Below are positions 13,716 through 27,970 of a DNA stretch of 64,000 nucleotides, in pieces (the first letter of the stretch is position 1; the number at the start of each line of letters is the position of its first letter). Origin of the DNA: Chamaelirium japonicum (lineage: Eukaryota; Streptophyta; Magnoliopsida; Liliales; Melanthiaceae); contig CANTAL010000127.1 in assembly GCA_947650365.1 (NCBI GenBank), positions 496,001 through 560,000 of the forward strand, in the 5' to 3' direction. The notes beneath the pieces were generated by a model that had not been told where the DNA came from, ran no database searches, and worked only from the letters and a program-made list of their open reading frames with translations. A program made the translations under genes and the position numbers.

Positions 13716-16700
13716 CAATCCATTCTAATTCATTCGCTCGATCAATTCTAATTCATTCGTATGATCCATTCTAATTCATTCCTATGATCAATTCTAATTC
13801 ATTCGTATGATCCATTCTAATTCATTCGTATGATCCATTCTAATTTATTCCTACGATCTATTCTAATTCATTCGTTCGAATGTATCCATTCTAATTCATT
13901 CGTATGATTCATTCTAATTCATTCGTACGATCCATTCTAATTCATTCGTACGATCCATTCTACTTCATTCTCACGAATGTATCCATTCTAATTCATTCGT
14001 ACAATCCATTCTAATTCATTCGCACGATCAATTCTAATTCATTCGTATGATCCATTCTAATTCATTCCTACGATCTATTCTAATTCATTCGTACAATCCA
14101 TTCTAATTCATTCGCACGATCAATTCTAATTCATTCGTATGATCCATTCTAATTCATTCCTACAATCTATTCTAATTCATTCGTTCGAATGTATCCATTC
14201 TAATTCATTCTAATTCATTCGTACGATCCATTCTAATTAACGTACGATTCATTCTAATTAACGTACGATTCATTCATTCATATGAATTCATTCATACGAT
14301 CCATTCTACTTCATTCGCACGAATGTATCCATTGTAATTCATTCGTACAATCCATTCTAATTCATTCGCACGATCAATTCTAATTCATTCGTATGATCCA
14401 TTATAATTCATTCCTACGATCTATTCTAATTCATTCGTTCGAATGTATCCATTCTAATTCATTCATACGATTCATTCTAATTCATTCGTATGATCCAGTC
14501 TAATTCATTCGTACGATCCATTCTACTTCATTCGCACGAATGTATCCATTCTAATTCATTCGTACAATCCATTCTAATTCATTCGCACGATCAATTCTAA
14601 TTCATTCGTATGATCCATTCCAATTCATTCCTACGATCTATTCTAATTCATTCGTACGATTCATTCTAATTCATTCGTACGATCCATTCTAATTCATTCG
14701 TATGATCCATTCTAATTCATTCCTACGATCTATTCTAATTCATTCGTTCGAATGTATCCATTCTAATTCATTCGTACGATTCATTCTAATTCATTCGTAC
14801 GATCCATTCTATTTCATTCGTACGATCCATTCTACTTTATTCGCACGAATGTATCCATTCTAATTCCTTCGTACAATCCATTCTAATTCATTCGCACGAT
14901 CAATTCTAATTCATTCGTATGATCCATTCTAATTCATTCCTACGATCTATTCTAATTCATTAGTTCGAATGTATCCATTCTAATTCATTCGTACAATCCA
15001 TTCTAATTCATTCGCACGATCAATTCTAATTCATTCGTATGTTCCATTCTAATTCATTCCTACGATCTATTCTAATTCATTCGTTCGAATGTATCCATTC
15101 TAATTCCTTCGTACGATTCATTCTAATTCATTCGTACGATCCATTCTATTTCATTCATACGATCCATTCTACTTCATTCGCACGAATGTATCCATTCTAA
15201 TTCCTTCGTACAATCCATTCTAATTCATTCGCACGATCAATTCTAATTCATTCGTATGATCCATTCTAATTCATTCCTACGATCTATTCTAATTTATTAG
15301 TTCGAATGTATCCATTCTAATTCATTCGTACGATTCATTCTAATTCATTCGTACGATCCATTCGAATTCATTCGTACGATCCATTCTAATTCATTCGCAC
15401 GAATGTATCCATTCTAATTCATTCGTACGATCCATTCTACTTCATTCGCACGAATGTATCCATTCTAATTCATTCGTATAATCCATTCTAATTTATTCGC
15501 ACGATCAATTCTAATTCATTCGTTCGTACGATCCATTCTGATTCATTCGTACGATCCATTCTACATCATTCGCACGAATGTATCCATTCTAATTCATTCG
15601 TACAATCCATTCTAATTCATTCGCACGATCAATTCTAATTCATTCGTATGATCCATTCTAATTCATTCCTACGATCTATTCTAATTCATTCGTTCGAATG
15701 TATCCATTCTAATTCATTCGTACGATTCATTCTAATTCATTCGTACGATCCATTCTAATTCATTCGTACGATCCATTCTACTTCATTCGCTCGAATGTAT
15801 CCATTCTAATTCATTCGTGCAATCCATTCTAATTCATTCGCACGATCAATTCTAATTCATTCGTATGATCCATTCTAATTCATTCCTACGATCTATTCTA
15901 ATTCATTCGTTCGAATCTATCCATTCAAATTCATTCATACGATTCATTCTAATTCATTCGTACGATCCATTCTAATTCATTCGTACGATCCATTCTACTT
16001 CATTCGCTCGAATATATCCATTCTAATTCATTCGTACAATCCATTCTAATTCATTCGCACGATCAATTCTAATTCATTCGTATGATCCATTCTAATTCAT
16101 TCCTACGATCTATTCTAATTCATTCCTTCGAATGTATCCATTCTAATTCATTCGTACGATTCATTCTAATTCATTCGTACGATCCATTCTAATTCATTCG
16201 TACGATCCATTCTACTTCATTCGCACGAATGTATCCATTCTAATTTATTCGTACAATCCATTCTAATTCATTCGCACGATCAATTCTAATTCATTCGTAT
16301 GATCCATTCTAATTCATTCCTATGATATATTCTAATTCATTCGTACGATTCATTCTAATTCATTAGTACGATCCATTCTAATTCATTCGAATGATCCATT
16401 CTAATTCATTCCTACGATCTATTCTAATTCATTCGTTCGAATGTATCCATTTTAATTCATTCGTACGATCCATTCTATTTCATTCGTATGATCCATTCTA
16501 CTTCATTCGCACGAATGTATCCATTCTAATTCCTTCGTACAATCCATTATAATTCATTCGCACGATCAATTCTAATTTATTCGTATGATCCATTCTAATT
16601 CATTCCTACGATCTATTCTAATTCATTAGTTCGAATGTATCCATTCTAATTCATTCGTACAATCCATTCTAATTCATTCGCACGATCAATTCTAATTCAT

Positions 16701-17237
16701 TCGTATGATCCATTCTAATTCATTCCTACGATCTATTCTAATTCATTCGTTCGAATGTATCCATTCTAATTCATTCGTACGATTCATTCTAATTCATTCG
16801 TATGATCCATTCTATTTCATTCGTACGATCCATTCTACTTCATTCGCACGAATGTATCCATTCTAATTCCTTCGTACAATCCATTCTAAATCATTCGCAC
16901 GATCAATTCTAATTCATTCGTATAATCCATTCTAATTCATTCCTACGATCTATTCTAATTCATTAGTTCGAATGTATCCATTCTAATTCATTCGTACGAT
17001 TCATTCTAATTCATTCGTACGATCCATTCTAATTCATTCGTACGATCCATTCTAATTCATTCGCACGAATGTATCCATTCTAATTCAGTCGTACGATCCA
17101 TTCTACTTCATTCGCACAAATGTATCCATTCTAATTCATTCGTACAATCCATTCTAATTCATTCGCACGATCAATTCTAATTCATTCGCACGATCAATTC
17201 TAATTCATTCGCACGATCCATTCTACTTCATTCGTAT
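13716..17237 (-). repeat. R-orientation block with 1.67-kb tandem
   Basis: A continuous R block. The segment at about 14640-15440 matches about 16330-17100 at a spacing of 1,689, falling to 1,666 bases. The 23-base change equals one lost monomer. Shared markers are ATTAGTTCG (14958 and 15295 against 16624 and 16961) and the AATTCCTTCG variants. A degenerate spot at about 14205-14285 contains TTAACGTACGATTC twice and a CATATGAATTCATTC patch. Confidence 0.82.
15521..17100 (-). repeat. Dispersed segmental duplication, copy 2 (about 1.6 kb)
   Basis: Partner of 6968-8570. It lies inside the 13716-17237 R block, where its second half is also duplicated in tandem. The same material has therefore been copied at least twice, at two distances. 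Confidence 0.8.
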
Positions 17238-20200
17238 GAATGAATTAGAATGGATTGTACGAATGAATTAGAATGGATCATACGAATGAATTAGAATGAA
17301 TCGTACGAATGAATTAGAATGGATACATTCGAACGAATTAGAATAGATCGTAGGAATGAATTAGAATGGATCATACGAATGAATTAGAATTGATCGTGCG
17401 AATGAATTAGAATGGATCGTGCGAATGAATTAGAATGAATACATTCGTGCGAATGAATTAGAATGGATCGTACGAATGAATTAGAATGAATCGTGCGAAT
17501 GAATTAGAATGGATCGTGCGAATGAATTAGAATGAATTAGAATTAGAATGGATCGTGCGAATGAATTAGAATGGATCGTACGAATGAATTAGAATGAATC
17601 GTACGAATGAATTAGAATGGATCGTACGAATGAATTAGAATGAATATATTCGTGCGAATGAATTAGAATAGATCGTAGGAATGAATTAGAATGGATCGTA
17701 CGAATGAATTTGAATGGAATGTATCCATTCTACTTCATTCGCTCGAATGTATCCATTCTAATTCATTCGTACAATCCATTCTAATTCATTCGCACGATCA
17801 ATTCTAATTCATTCGTATGATCCATTCTAATTCATTCCTACGATCTAATCTAATTCCTTCGTGCGAATTCATTCGTACGATTCATTCTAATTCATTCCTA
17901 CGATCTATTCTAATTTATTCGTTCGAATGTATCCATTCTAATTCATTCGTACGCTTGATTCTAATTCATTCGTACGATCCATTCTAATTCATTCGTATGA
18001 TCCATTCTACTTCATTCGCACGAATGTATCCATTCTAATTCATTCGTGCAATCCATTCCTACGATCTATTCTAATTCATTCGTTCGAATGTATCCATTCT
18101 AATTCATTCGCACGATCCATTCTAATTCATTCGTACGATCCATTCTACTTCATTCGCACGAATGTATCCATTCTAATTCATTCGTACAATCCATTCTAAT
18201 TCATTCGCACGATCAATTCTAATTCATTCGTATGATCCATTCTAATTCATTCCTACGATTTATTCTAATTCATTCGTTCGAATGTTTCCATTCTAATTCA
18301 TTCGTACGATTCATTCTAATTCATTCGTACGATCCATTCAAATTCATTCGTACGATTCATTCTACTTCATTCGCACGAATGTACCCATTCTAATTCATTC
18401 GTACGATCCATTCTACTTCATTCGCACGAATGTATCCATTCTAATTCATTCGTACAATCCATTCTAATTCATTCGCACGATTAATTCTAATTCATTCGTA
18501 TGATCCATTCTAATTCATTTCTACGATCTATTCTGATTCATTCGTTCGAATGTTTCCATTCTAATTCATTCGTACGATTCATTCTAATTCATTCGTACGA
18601 TCCATTCTGATTTATTCGTACGATCCATTCTAATTCATTCGTACGATCCATTCTACTTCATTCGCACGAATGGATCCATTCTAATTCATTCGTACAATCC
18701 ATTCTAATTCATTCGTATGATTCATTCTAATTCATTCCTACTATCTATTCTAATTCATTCGTTCGAATGTTTCCATTCTAATTCATTCGTACGATTCATT
18801 CTAATTCATTCGTACGATCCATTCTAATTCATTCGTACGATCCATTCTACTTCATTCGTATGATCCATTCTAATTCATTCCTACGATCTATTCTAATTCA
18901 TTCGTTCGAATGTATCCATTCTAATTCATTCGTATGATCAATTCTAATACATTCGAACGAATGAATTAGAATAGATCGTAGGAATGAATTAGAATGGATC
19001 ATACGAATGAATTAGAATTAATCGTGCGAATGAATTAGAATGGATTGTACGAATGAATTAGAATGGATACATTCGTGCGAATGAAGTAGAATGGATCGTA
19101 CGAATGAATTAGAATAGATCGTACGAATGAATTAGAATGGATACATTCGAACGAATGAATTAGAATAGATCGTAGGAATGAATTAGAATGGATCATACGA
19201 ATGAATTAGAATTGATCGTGCGAATGAATTAGAATGGATTGTACGAATGAATTAGAATGGATACATTCGAGCGAATGAAGTAGAATGGATACATTCCATT
19301 CTAATTCATTCGTACGATCCATTCTAATTCATTCCTACGATCTATTCTAATTCATTCGTTAATTCATTCGTTCGAATGTATCCATTCTAATTCATTCTAA
19401 TTCATTCGTACGATCCATTCTGATTCATTCTACTTCATTCGCACGAATATATCTATTCTAATTCATTCGTACAATCCATTCTAATTCATTCGCACGATCA
19501 ATTCTAATTCATTCGTATGATCCATTCTAATTTATTTGTTCGAATGTATCCATTCTAATTCATTCGTACGATTCATTCTAATTCATTCGTACGATCCATT
19601 CTAATTCATTCGTACGATCCATTCTACTTCATTCGCACGAATGTATCCATTCTAATTCATTCGTACAATCCATTCTAATTCATTCGCACGATCAATTCTA
19701 ATTCATTCGTATGATCCATTCTAATTCATTCCTACGATCTATTCTAATTCATTCGTTCGAATGTTTCCATTCTAATTCATTCGTACGATTAGAATGGATT
19801 GTACGAATGAATTAGAATGGATACATTCGAACGAATGAATTAGAATAGATCGTAGGAATGAATTAGAATGGATCATACGAATGAATTAGAATTGATCGTG
19901 CGAATGAATTAGAATGGATTGTACGAATGAACTAGAATGGATACATTCGTGCGAATGAAGTAGAATGGATCGTACGAATGTATTAGAATGGATCGTACGA
20001 ATGAATTAGAATGAATCGTACGAATGAATTATAATGGATACATTCGAACGAATGAATTAGAATAGATCGTAGGAATGAATTAGAATGGATCATACGAATG
20101 AATTAGAATTGATCGTGTGAATGAATTAGAATGGATTGTACGAATGAATTAGAATGGATACATTCGTGCGAATGAAGTAGAATGGATCGTACGAATGAAT

Positions 20201-21740
20201 TAGAATGGAATGTATTCATTCTAATTCATTCGTACAATCCATTCTAATTCATTCGTACGATCCATTCTAATTCATTCGTACGATCCATTCTAATTCATTC
20301 GTTCGAATGTATCCATTCTAATTCATTCGTATGATTCATTCTAATTCATTCGTACGATCCATTCTAATTCATTCGTACGATCCATTCTAATTCATTCCTA
20401 CGATCTATTCTAATTCATTCGTTCGAATGTTTCCATTCTAATTCATTCGTACGATCCATTCTAATTCATTCGTACAATCCATTCTAATTCATTCGCACGA
20501 TCAATTCTAATTCATTCGTATGATCCATTCTAATTCATTCGTATGATCCATTCTAATTCATTCCTGCGATCTATTCTAATTCATTCGTTCGAATGTACAC
20601 ATTCTAATTCATTCGTATGATTCATTCTAATTCATTCGTACGATCCATTCTAATTCATTCGTACGATCCATTCTACTTCATTCTCACGAATGTATCCATT
20701 CTAATTCATTCGTACAATCCATTCTAATTCATTCGCACGATCGATTCTAATTCATTCGTATGATCCATTCTAATTCATTCCTACGATCTATTCTAATTCA
20801 TTCGTACAATCCATTCTAATTCATTCGCACGATCAATTCTAATTCATTCGTATGATCCATTCTAATTCATTCCTACGATCTATTCTAATTCATTCATTCG
20901 AATGTATCCATTCTAATTCATTCGTACGATTCATTCTAATTCATTCGTACGATCCATTCTAATTCATTCGTACGATCCATTCTACTTCATTCGCACGAAT
21001 GTATCCATTCTAATTCATTCGTACAATCCATTCTAATTCATTCGCACGATCAATTCTAATTTATTCGTATGATCCATTCTAATTCATTCCTACGATCTAT
21101 TCTAATTCATTCGTTCGAATGTATCCATTCTAATTCATTTGTACGATTCATTCCAATTCATTCGTACGATCCATTCTAATTCATTCGTACGATCCATTCT
21201 ACTTCATTCGCACGAATGTATCCATTCTAATTCATTCGTACAGACCATTCTAATTCATTCGCACGAATATATCCATTCGAATGTATTCGTACGATCCACC
21301 CTAATTCCTTCGTATGATCCATTCTAATTCATTCGGACGAATGTATCCATTGTAATTCATTCGTACGATCCATTCGAATTCATTCATACGATCCATTCTA
21401 ATTCATTCATACGATCCATTCTAATTCATTCGCACGAATGTATTCATTCGGACAATCTATTCTAATTTATTCGTACGATCCATTCTAATTCATTAGCACG
21501 ATCCATTCTAATTCATTCGTATGATCCATTCTATTTCATTTGTATGATCCATTCTTACTCATTCGTACGATCCATTCTAATTCATTCGCACGAATGTATC
21601 CATTCTAATTCAGTCATACGATCCATTCTAATTCATTCGCACGATCCATTCTAATTCATTTATACGATCCATTCTAATTCATTCGTACGATCCATTCTGA
21701 TTCATTCGTACAATCCATTCTACATCATTCGCACGAATGT
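17238..21740. repeat. Alternating satellite blocks
   Basis: F 17238-17722, R 17723-18950, F 18951-19296, R 19297-19790, F 19791-20212, R 20213-21740. The F block 18951-19296 has the same start junction (TCTAATACATTCGAACG) and end junction (GGATACATTCCATTC) as F 32153-32494, and almost the same length. It is thus a copied module. Confidence 0.85.
21240..21740 (-). repeat. Diverged, non-HOR satellite stretch
   Basis: Monomers remain recognisable but the 217-bp order is gone and substitutions are dense (CAGACCATTC, GATCCACCCTAATTCC, CATTCGGACAATC, CATTCTTACTCATTC). The CATTCTTACTCATTC variant recurs near 36930, 38908 and 48850 in other irregular patches. It is probably older, less homogenised array. 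Confidence 0.7.
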
Positions 21741-24050
21741 ACGAATGAATTAGAATGGATCATACGAATGAATTAGAATTGATCGTGCGAATGAATTAGA
21801 ATGGATTGTACGAATGAATTAGAATGGATACATTCGTGCGAATGAAGTAGAATGGATCGTACGAATGAATTAGAATAGATCGTACGAATGAATTAGAATG
21901 GATACATTCGAACGAATGAATTAGAATAGATCGTAGGAATGAATTAGAATGGATCATACGAATGAATTAGAATTGATCGTGCGAATGAATTAGAATGGAT
22001 TGTACGAATGAATTAGAATGGATACATTCGAACTAATGAATTAGAATAGATCGTAAGAATGAATTAGAATGGATCATACGAATGAATTAGAATTGATCGT
22101 GCGAATGAATTAGAATGGATTGTACGAAGGAATTAGAATGGATACATTCGTGCGAATGAAGTAGAATGGATCGTACGAATGAAATAGAATGGATCGTACG
22201 AATAAATTAGAACGCATACATTCGAACGAATGAATTAGAATAGATCGTAGGAATGAATTAGAATGGATCATACGAATGAATTAGAATGTATCGTACGAAT
22301 GAATTAGAATGAATCGTACAAATGAATTAGAATGGATCGTGCGAATGAATTAGAATAGATCGTATGACTGAATTAGAATGGATACATTTGTGCGAATGAA
22401 GTAGAATGGATCGTACGAATGAATTAGAATGGATACATTCGTGCGAATGAAGTAGAATGGATCGTACGAATGAATTAGAATGGATCGTACGAATGAATTA
22501 GAATGATGGAAACATTCGAACGAATAAATTAGAATAGATCGTAGGAATGAATTAGAATAGATCATACGAATGAATTAGAATTGATCGTGCGAATGAATTA
22601 GAATGGATTGTACGAATGAATTAGAATGGATACATTCGTGAGAATGAAGTAGAATGGATCGTACGAATGAATTAGAATGGATCATACGAATGAATTAGAA
22701 TGAATCATACGAATGAATTAGAATGGATACATTCGAACGAATGAATTAGAATAGATCGTAGGAATGAATTAGAATGGATCATACGAATGAATTAGAATTG
22801 ATCGTGCGAATGAATTAGAATGGATCGTACGAATGAATTAGAATGGATTGTACGAATGAATTAGAATGGATCGTACGAATGAATTAGAATGGATCATACG
22901 AATGAATTAGAATGGATCGTGCTAATGAATTAGAATGGATCGTAAGAATGACTTAGAATAGATTGTGCGAATGAATTAGAATGGATTGTACGAATGAATT
23001 AGAATGTATTCATTCTAATTCATTCGTACAATCCATTCTAATTCATTCGCACGATCAATTCTAATTCATTCGTATGATCCATTCTAATTCATTCGTACGA
23101 TCCATTCTAATTCATTCGTACGATCCATTCTACTTCGTTCGCACGAATGTATCCATTCTAATTCATTAGTTCGAATGTATCCATTCTAATTCATTCGTAC
23201 GATCCATTCTAATTCATTCCTACGATCTATTCTAATTTATTCGTTCGAATGTATCCATTCTAATTCATTCGTATGATCCATTCTAATTCATTCCTACGAT
23301 CTATTCTAATTCATTCGTTCGAATGAATCCAATGAATTAGAATGGATCATACGAATGAATTAGAATTGGATCATACGAATGAATTAGAATTGATCGTGCG
23401 AATGAATTAGAATGGATTGTACGAATGAATTAGAATGGATAAATTCGTGCGAATAAATTAGAATGGATCGTACGAATGAATTAGAATGGATCGTACGAAT
23501 GAATTAGAATGGATCGTACGAATGAATTAGAATGGATCATACGAATGAATTAGAATTGATCGTACGAATGAATTAGAATGGATCGTACGAATGAATTAGA
23601 ATGGATACATTCGTGCGAATGAAGTAGAATAGATTGTATGAATGAATTAGAATGGATCGTACGAATGAATTGAATGAATTAGAATAGATCGTAGGAATTA
23701 ATTAGAATGGATCATACGAATGAATTAGAATTGATCGTGCGAATGAATTAGAATGGATTGTACGAATGAATTAGAATGGATTCATTCGTGCGAATGAAGT
23801 AGAATGGATCGTGCGAATGAATTAGAATGGATTGCACGAATGAATTAGAATGGATTGTACGAATGAATTAGAATGGATTGTACGAATGAATTAGAATGGA
23901 ATGTATCCATTCTACTTCATTCGCACGAATGTATCCATTCTAATTCATTCGTACAATCCATTCTAATTCATTCGCACGATCAATTCTAATTCATTCGTAT
24001 GATCCATTCTAATTCATTCCTACGATCTATTCTAATTCATTCGTTCGAAT
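21741..24050. repeat. Alternating satellite blocks
   Basis: F 21741-23008, R 23009-23330, F 23331-23902, R 23903-24050. The F blocks keep partial HOR order. The switch near 23902 is the common GAATGGAATGTATCC type. Confidence 0.85.
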
Positions 24051-26291
24051 GTATTAGAATTGATCATGCGAATGAATTAGAATGGATACATTCGAGCGAA
24101 TGAATTAGAATAGATCATAGGAATGAATTAGAATGAATCGTACGAATGAATTAGAATGGATACATTCGAACGAATGAATTAGAATAGATCGTAGGAATGA
24201 ATTAGAATGGATCGTACGAATGAATTAGAATGGAATGTATCCATTCTACTTTATTCGCTCGAATGTATCCATTCTAATTCATTCGTACAATCCATTCTAA
24301 TTCACTCGCACGATCAATTCTAATTCATTCGTATGATCCATTCTAATTCATTCCTACGATCTATTCTAATCCATTCGTTCGAATGTATCAATTCTAATTC
24401 ATTCGTACGATCTATTCTAATTCATTCGTACGATCCATTCTACTTCATTCGCACGAATGTATCCATTCTAATTCATTCGTACAATCCATTCTAATTCATT
24501 CGTATGATCCATTCTAATTCATTCCAACGATCTATTCTAATTCATTCGTTCGAATGTATCCATTCTAATTCATTCGTACGATTCATTCTAATTCATTCCT
24601 ACGATCTATTCTAATTCATTCGTTCGAATGTATCCATTTTAATTCATTCGTATGATCAATTCTAATTCATTCGTATGATCCATTCTAATTCATTCGCACG
24701 AATGTATCCATTCTAATTCATTCGTACAATCCATTCTAATTCATTCGCACGATCAATTCTAATTCATTCGTATGATCCATTCTAATTCATTCCTACGATC
24801 TATTCTAATTCATTCGTTCGAATGTTTCCATTCTAATTCATTCGTACGATTAGAATGGATTGTACGAATGAATTAGAATGCATACATTCGAACGAATGAA
24901 TTAGAATAGATCGTAGGAATGAATTAGAATGGATCATACGAATGAATTAGAATTGATCATGCGAATGAATTAGAATGGATTGTACGAATGAATTAGAATG
25001 GATACATTCGTGCGAATGAAGTAGAATGGATCGTACGAATGAATTAGAATGGATCGTACGAATGAATTAGAATAGATCGTACGAATGAATTAGAATTGAT
25101 ACATTCGTGCGAATGAATTAGAATTGATCGTGCGAATGAATTAGAATGGATCGTACGAATGAATTAGAATGGATCGTACGAATGAATTAGAATGGATCGT
25201 ACGAATGAATTAGAATGGATACATTCGTGCGAATGAAGTAGAATGGATCGTACATGCAATCCATTCTAATTCATTCGCACGATCAATTCTAATTCATTCG
25301 TGTGATCCATTCTAATTCATTCCTATGATCTATTCTAATTCATTCGTTCGAATGTATCCATTCTAATTCATTCGTACGATTTATTCTAATTCATTCGTAT
25401 GATCCATTCTAATTCATTCGTACGATCCATTCGGATTCATTCGTACGATCCATTCTAATTCATTCGTACGATCCATTCTACTTCATTCGCACGAATGTAT
25501 CCATTCTAATTCATTCGTGCAATCCATTCAAATTCATTTGCACTATCCAGATCTATTTTAATTCATTCGCACGAATGTATCCATTCTAATTCATTCGCAC
25601 GATCAATTCTAATTCATTCGTATGATCCATTCTAATTCATTCCTACGATCTATTCTAATGCATTCATTCGAATGTATCCATTCTAATTCATTCGTACGAT
25701 TCATTCTAATTCATTCGTACGATCCATTCAAATTCATTCGTACGATCCATTCTAATTCATTCCTATGATCTATTCTAATTCATTCGTTGGAATGTTTCCA
25801 TTCTAATTCATTCGTACGATTCGTTCTAATAATTCATTCGTACGATCCATTCTGATTCATTCGTACGATTCATTCTAATTCATTCGTACGATCCATTCTA
25901 ATTCATTCGCACGATCCATTCTACTTCATTGGCTCGAATGTATCCATTCTAATTCATTCGTGCAATCCATTCTAATTCATTCGCACGATCAATTCTAATT
26001 CATTCGTATGATCCATTCTAATTCATTCGTACAATCCATTCTAATTCATTCGCACGATCAATTCTAATTCATACGTATGATCCATTCTAATTCATTCCTA
26101 CGATCTATTCTAATTTATTCGTTCGAATGTATCCATTCTAATTCATTCGTACGATTCATTCTAATTCATTCGTACGATCCATTCTAATTCATTTGTATGA
26201 TCCATTCTACTTAATTCGCACGAATGTATCCATTCTAATTCATTCGAGCAATCCATTCTAATTCATTCGCACGATCAATTCTAATTCATTC
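24051..26291. repeat. Older copy of the recurrent junction-signature segment
   Basis: F 24051-24237, R 24238-24850, F 24851-25254, R 25255-26291. The order of junctions and the rare variants (GTATTAGAATTGATCATG, the GAATGGAATGTATCC switch, CGATTAGAATGGATTG, a TGCAATCCATTC switch, then CACTATCCAGATCTATT at 25541) matches about 41119-43400, 51090-53370 and partly 58700-60000. The offset to the 41-kb copy drifts from about 17,068 to about 17,164 bases, so indels have accumulated. By eye it is more diverged than the 41/51-kb pair. Confidence 0.82.
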
Positions 26292-26305
26292 GAATGAATT
26301 AGAAT
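26278..26305. repeat. 28-bp perfect palindrome at strand switch
   Basis: The R-to-F switch is a spacerless palindrome with arms ATTCTAATTCATTC and its complement, centred between 26291 and 26292. It has no CGTACG core, so the two orientations are joined at CATTCGAATG. Confidence 0.88.
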
Positions 26306-27970
26306 GGATACATTCGTGCGAATGAAGTAGAATGGATCGTACGAATGAATTAGAATGGATACATTCGAACGAATGAATTATAATAGATCGTAGGAATGAA
26401 TTAGAATGGATCATACGAATGAATTAGAATAGATCGTAGGAATGAATTAGAATGGATCATACGAATGAATTAGAATTGATCGTGCGAATGAATTAGAATG
26501 GATTGCACGAATGAATTAGAATGGATCGTACGAATGAATTATAATGAATCGTACGAATGAATTAGAATGGATACATTCGAACGAATGAATTAGAATAGAT
26601 CGTAGGAATGAATTAGAATGGATCATACAAATGAATTAGAATTGATCGTGCGAATGAATTAGAATGGATTGCACGAATGAATTAGAATGGATACATTCGT
26701 GGAATGAATAAGAATGGATCGTACGAATGAATTAGAATGGATCATGCGAATGAAGTTGAATGGATCGTACGAATAAATAAGAATGGATCGTACGAATGAA
26801 TTAGAATGGATACATTCGAGCGAATAAATTAGAATTAATCGTAGGAATGAATTAGAATGGATCATACGAATGAATTAGAATTGATCGTGCGAATGAATTA
26901 GAATTGATTGTACGAATGAATTAGAATGGATACATTCGTGCGAATGAAGTAGAATGGATCGTACGAATGAATTAGAATGGATCGTACGAATGAATTAGAA
27001 TTGATCGTACGAATGAATTAGAATGAATCGTACGAATGAATTAGAATGAATCGTACGAATGAATTAGAATGAATCGTACGAATGAATTAGAATGGATACA
27101 TTCGAACGAATGAATTAGAATAGATCGTAGGAATGAATTAGAATGAATCGTACGAATGAATTAGAATGGATACATTCGAACGAATGAATTAGAATAGATC
27201 GTAGGAATGAATTAGAATGGATCATACGGAATTAGAATGGATACATTCGTGCAAATGAAGTAGAATGGATCGTTCGAATGAAATAGAATGGATCGTACGA
27301 ATGAATTAGAATAAATCGTACGAATGAATTAGAATGGATACATTCGAACGAATGAATTAGAATAGATCGTAGGAATGAATTAGAATGGATCATACGAATG
27401 AATTAGAAATGATCGTGCGAATGAATTAGAATGGATTGTACGAATGAATTAGAATGGATACATTCGTGCGAATGAAGTAGAATGGATCGTACGAATGAAT
27501 TAGAATGGATCGTACGAATGAATTAGAATGAATCGTACGAATGAATTAGAATGGATACATTCGAACGAATGAATTAGAATAGATCGTAGGAATGAATTAG
27601 AATGGATCATACGAATGAATTAGAATTGATCGTGCGAATGAATTAGAATGGATACATTCGTGCGAATGAAGTAGAATGGATCGTACGAATGAATCAGAAT
27701 GGATCGTACGAATGAAATAGAATGAATCATACGAATGAATTAGAATGGATACATTCGAACGAATGAATTAGAATAGATCGTAGGAATAAATTAGAATGGA
27801 TCATACGAATGAATTAGAATTGAACGTGCGAATGAATTAGAATGGATTGTACGAATGAATTAGAATGGATACATTCGTGCGAATGAAGTATAATGGATCG
27901 TACGAATGAATTAGAATGGATCGTACGAATGAATTAGAATGAATCATACGAATGAATTAGAATAGATCGT
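26292..27970 (+). repeat. F-orientation satellite block
   Basis: A continuous F block of regular HOR units with local gains and losses. It includes a run of three or four GAATCGTACG-type monomers at about 27020-27100, more than the one per unit expected. It ends at the GATCGTACAATCCATTC switch also seen near 5850 and 13715. Confidence 0.88.
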
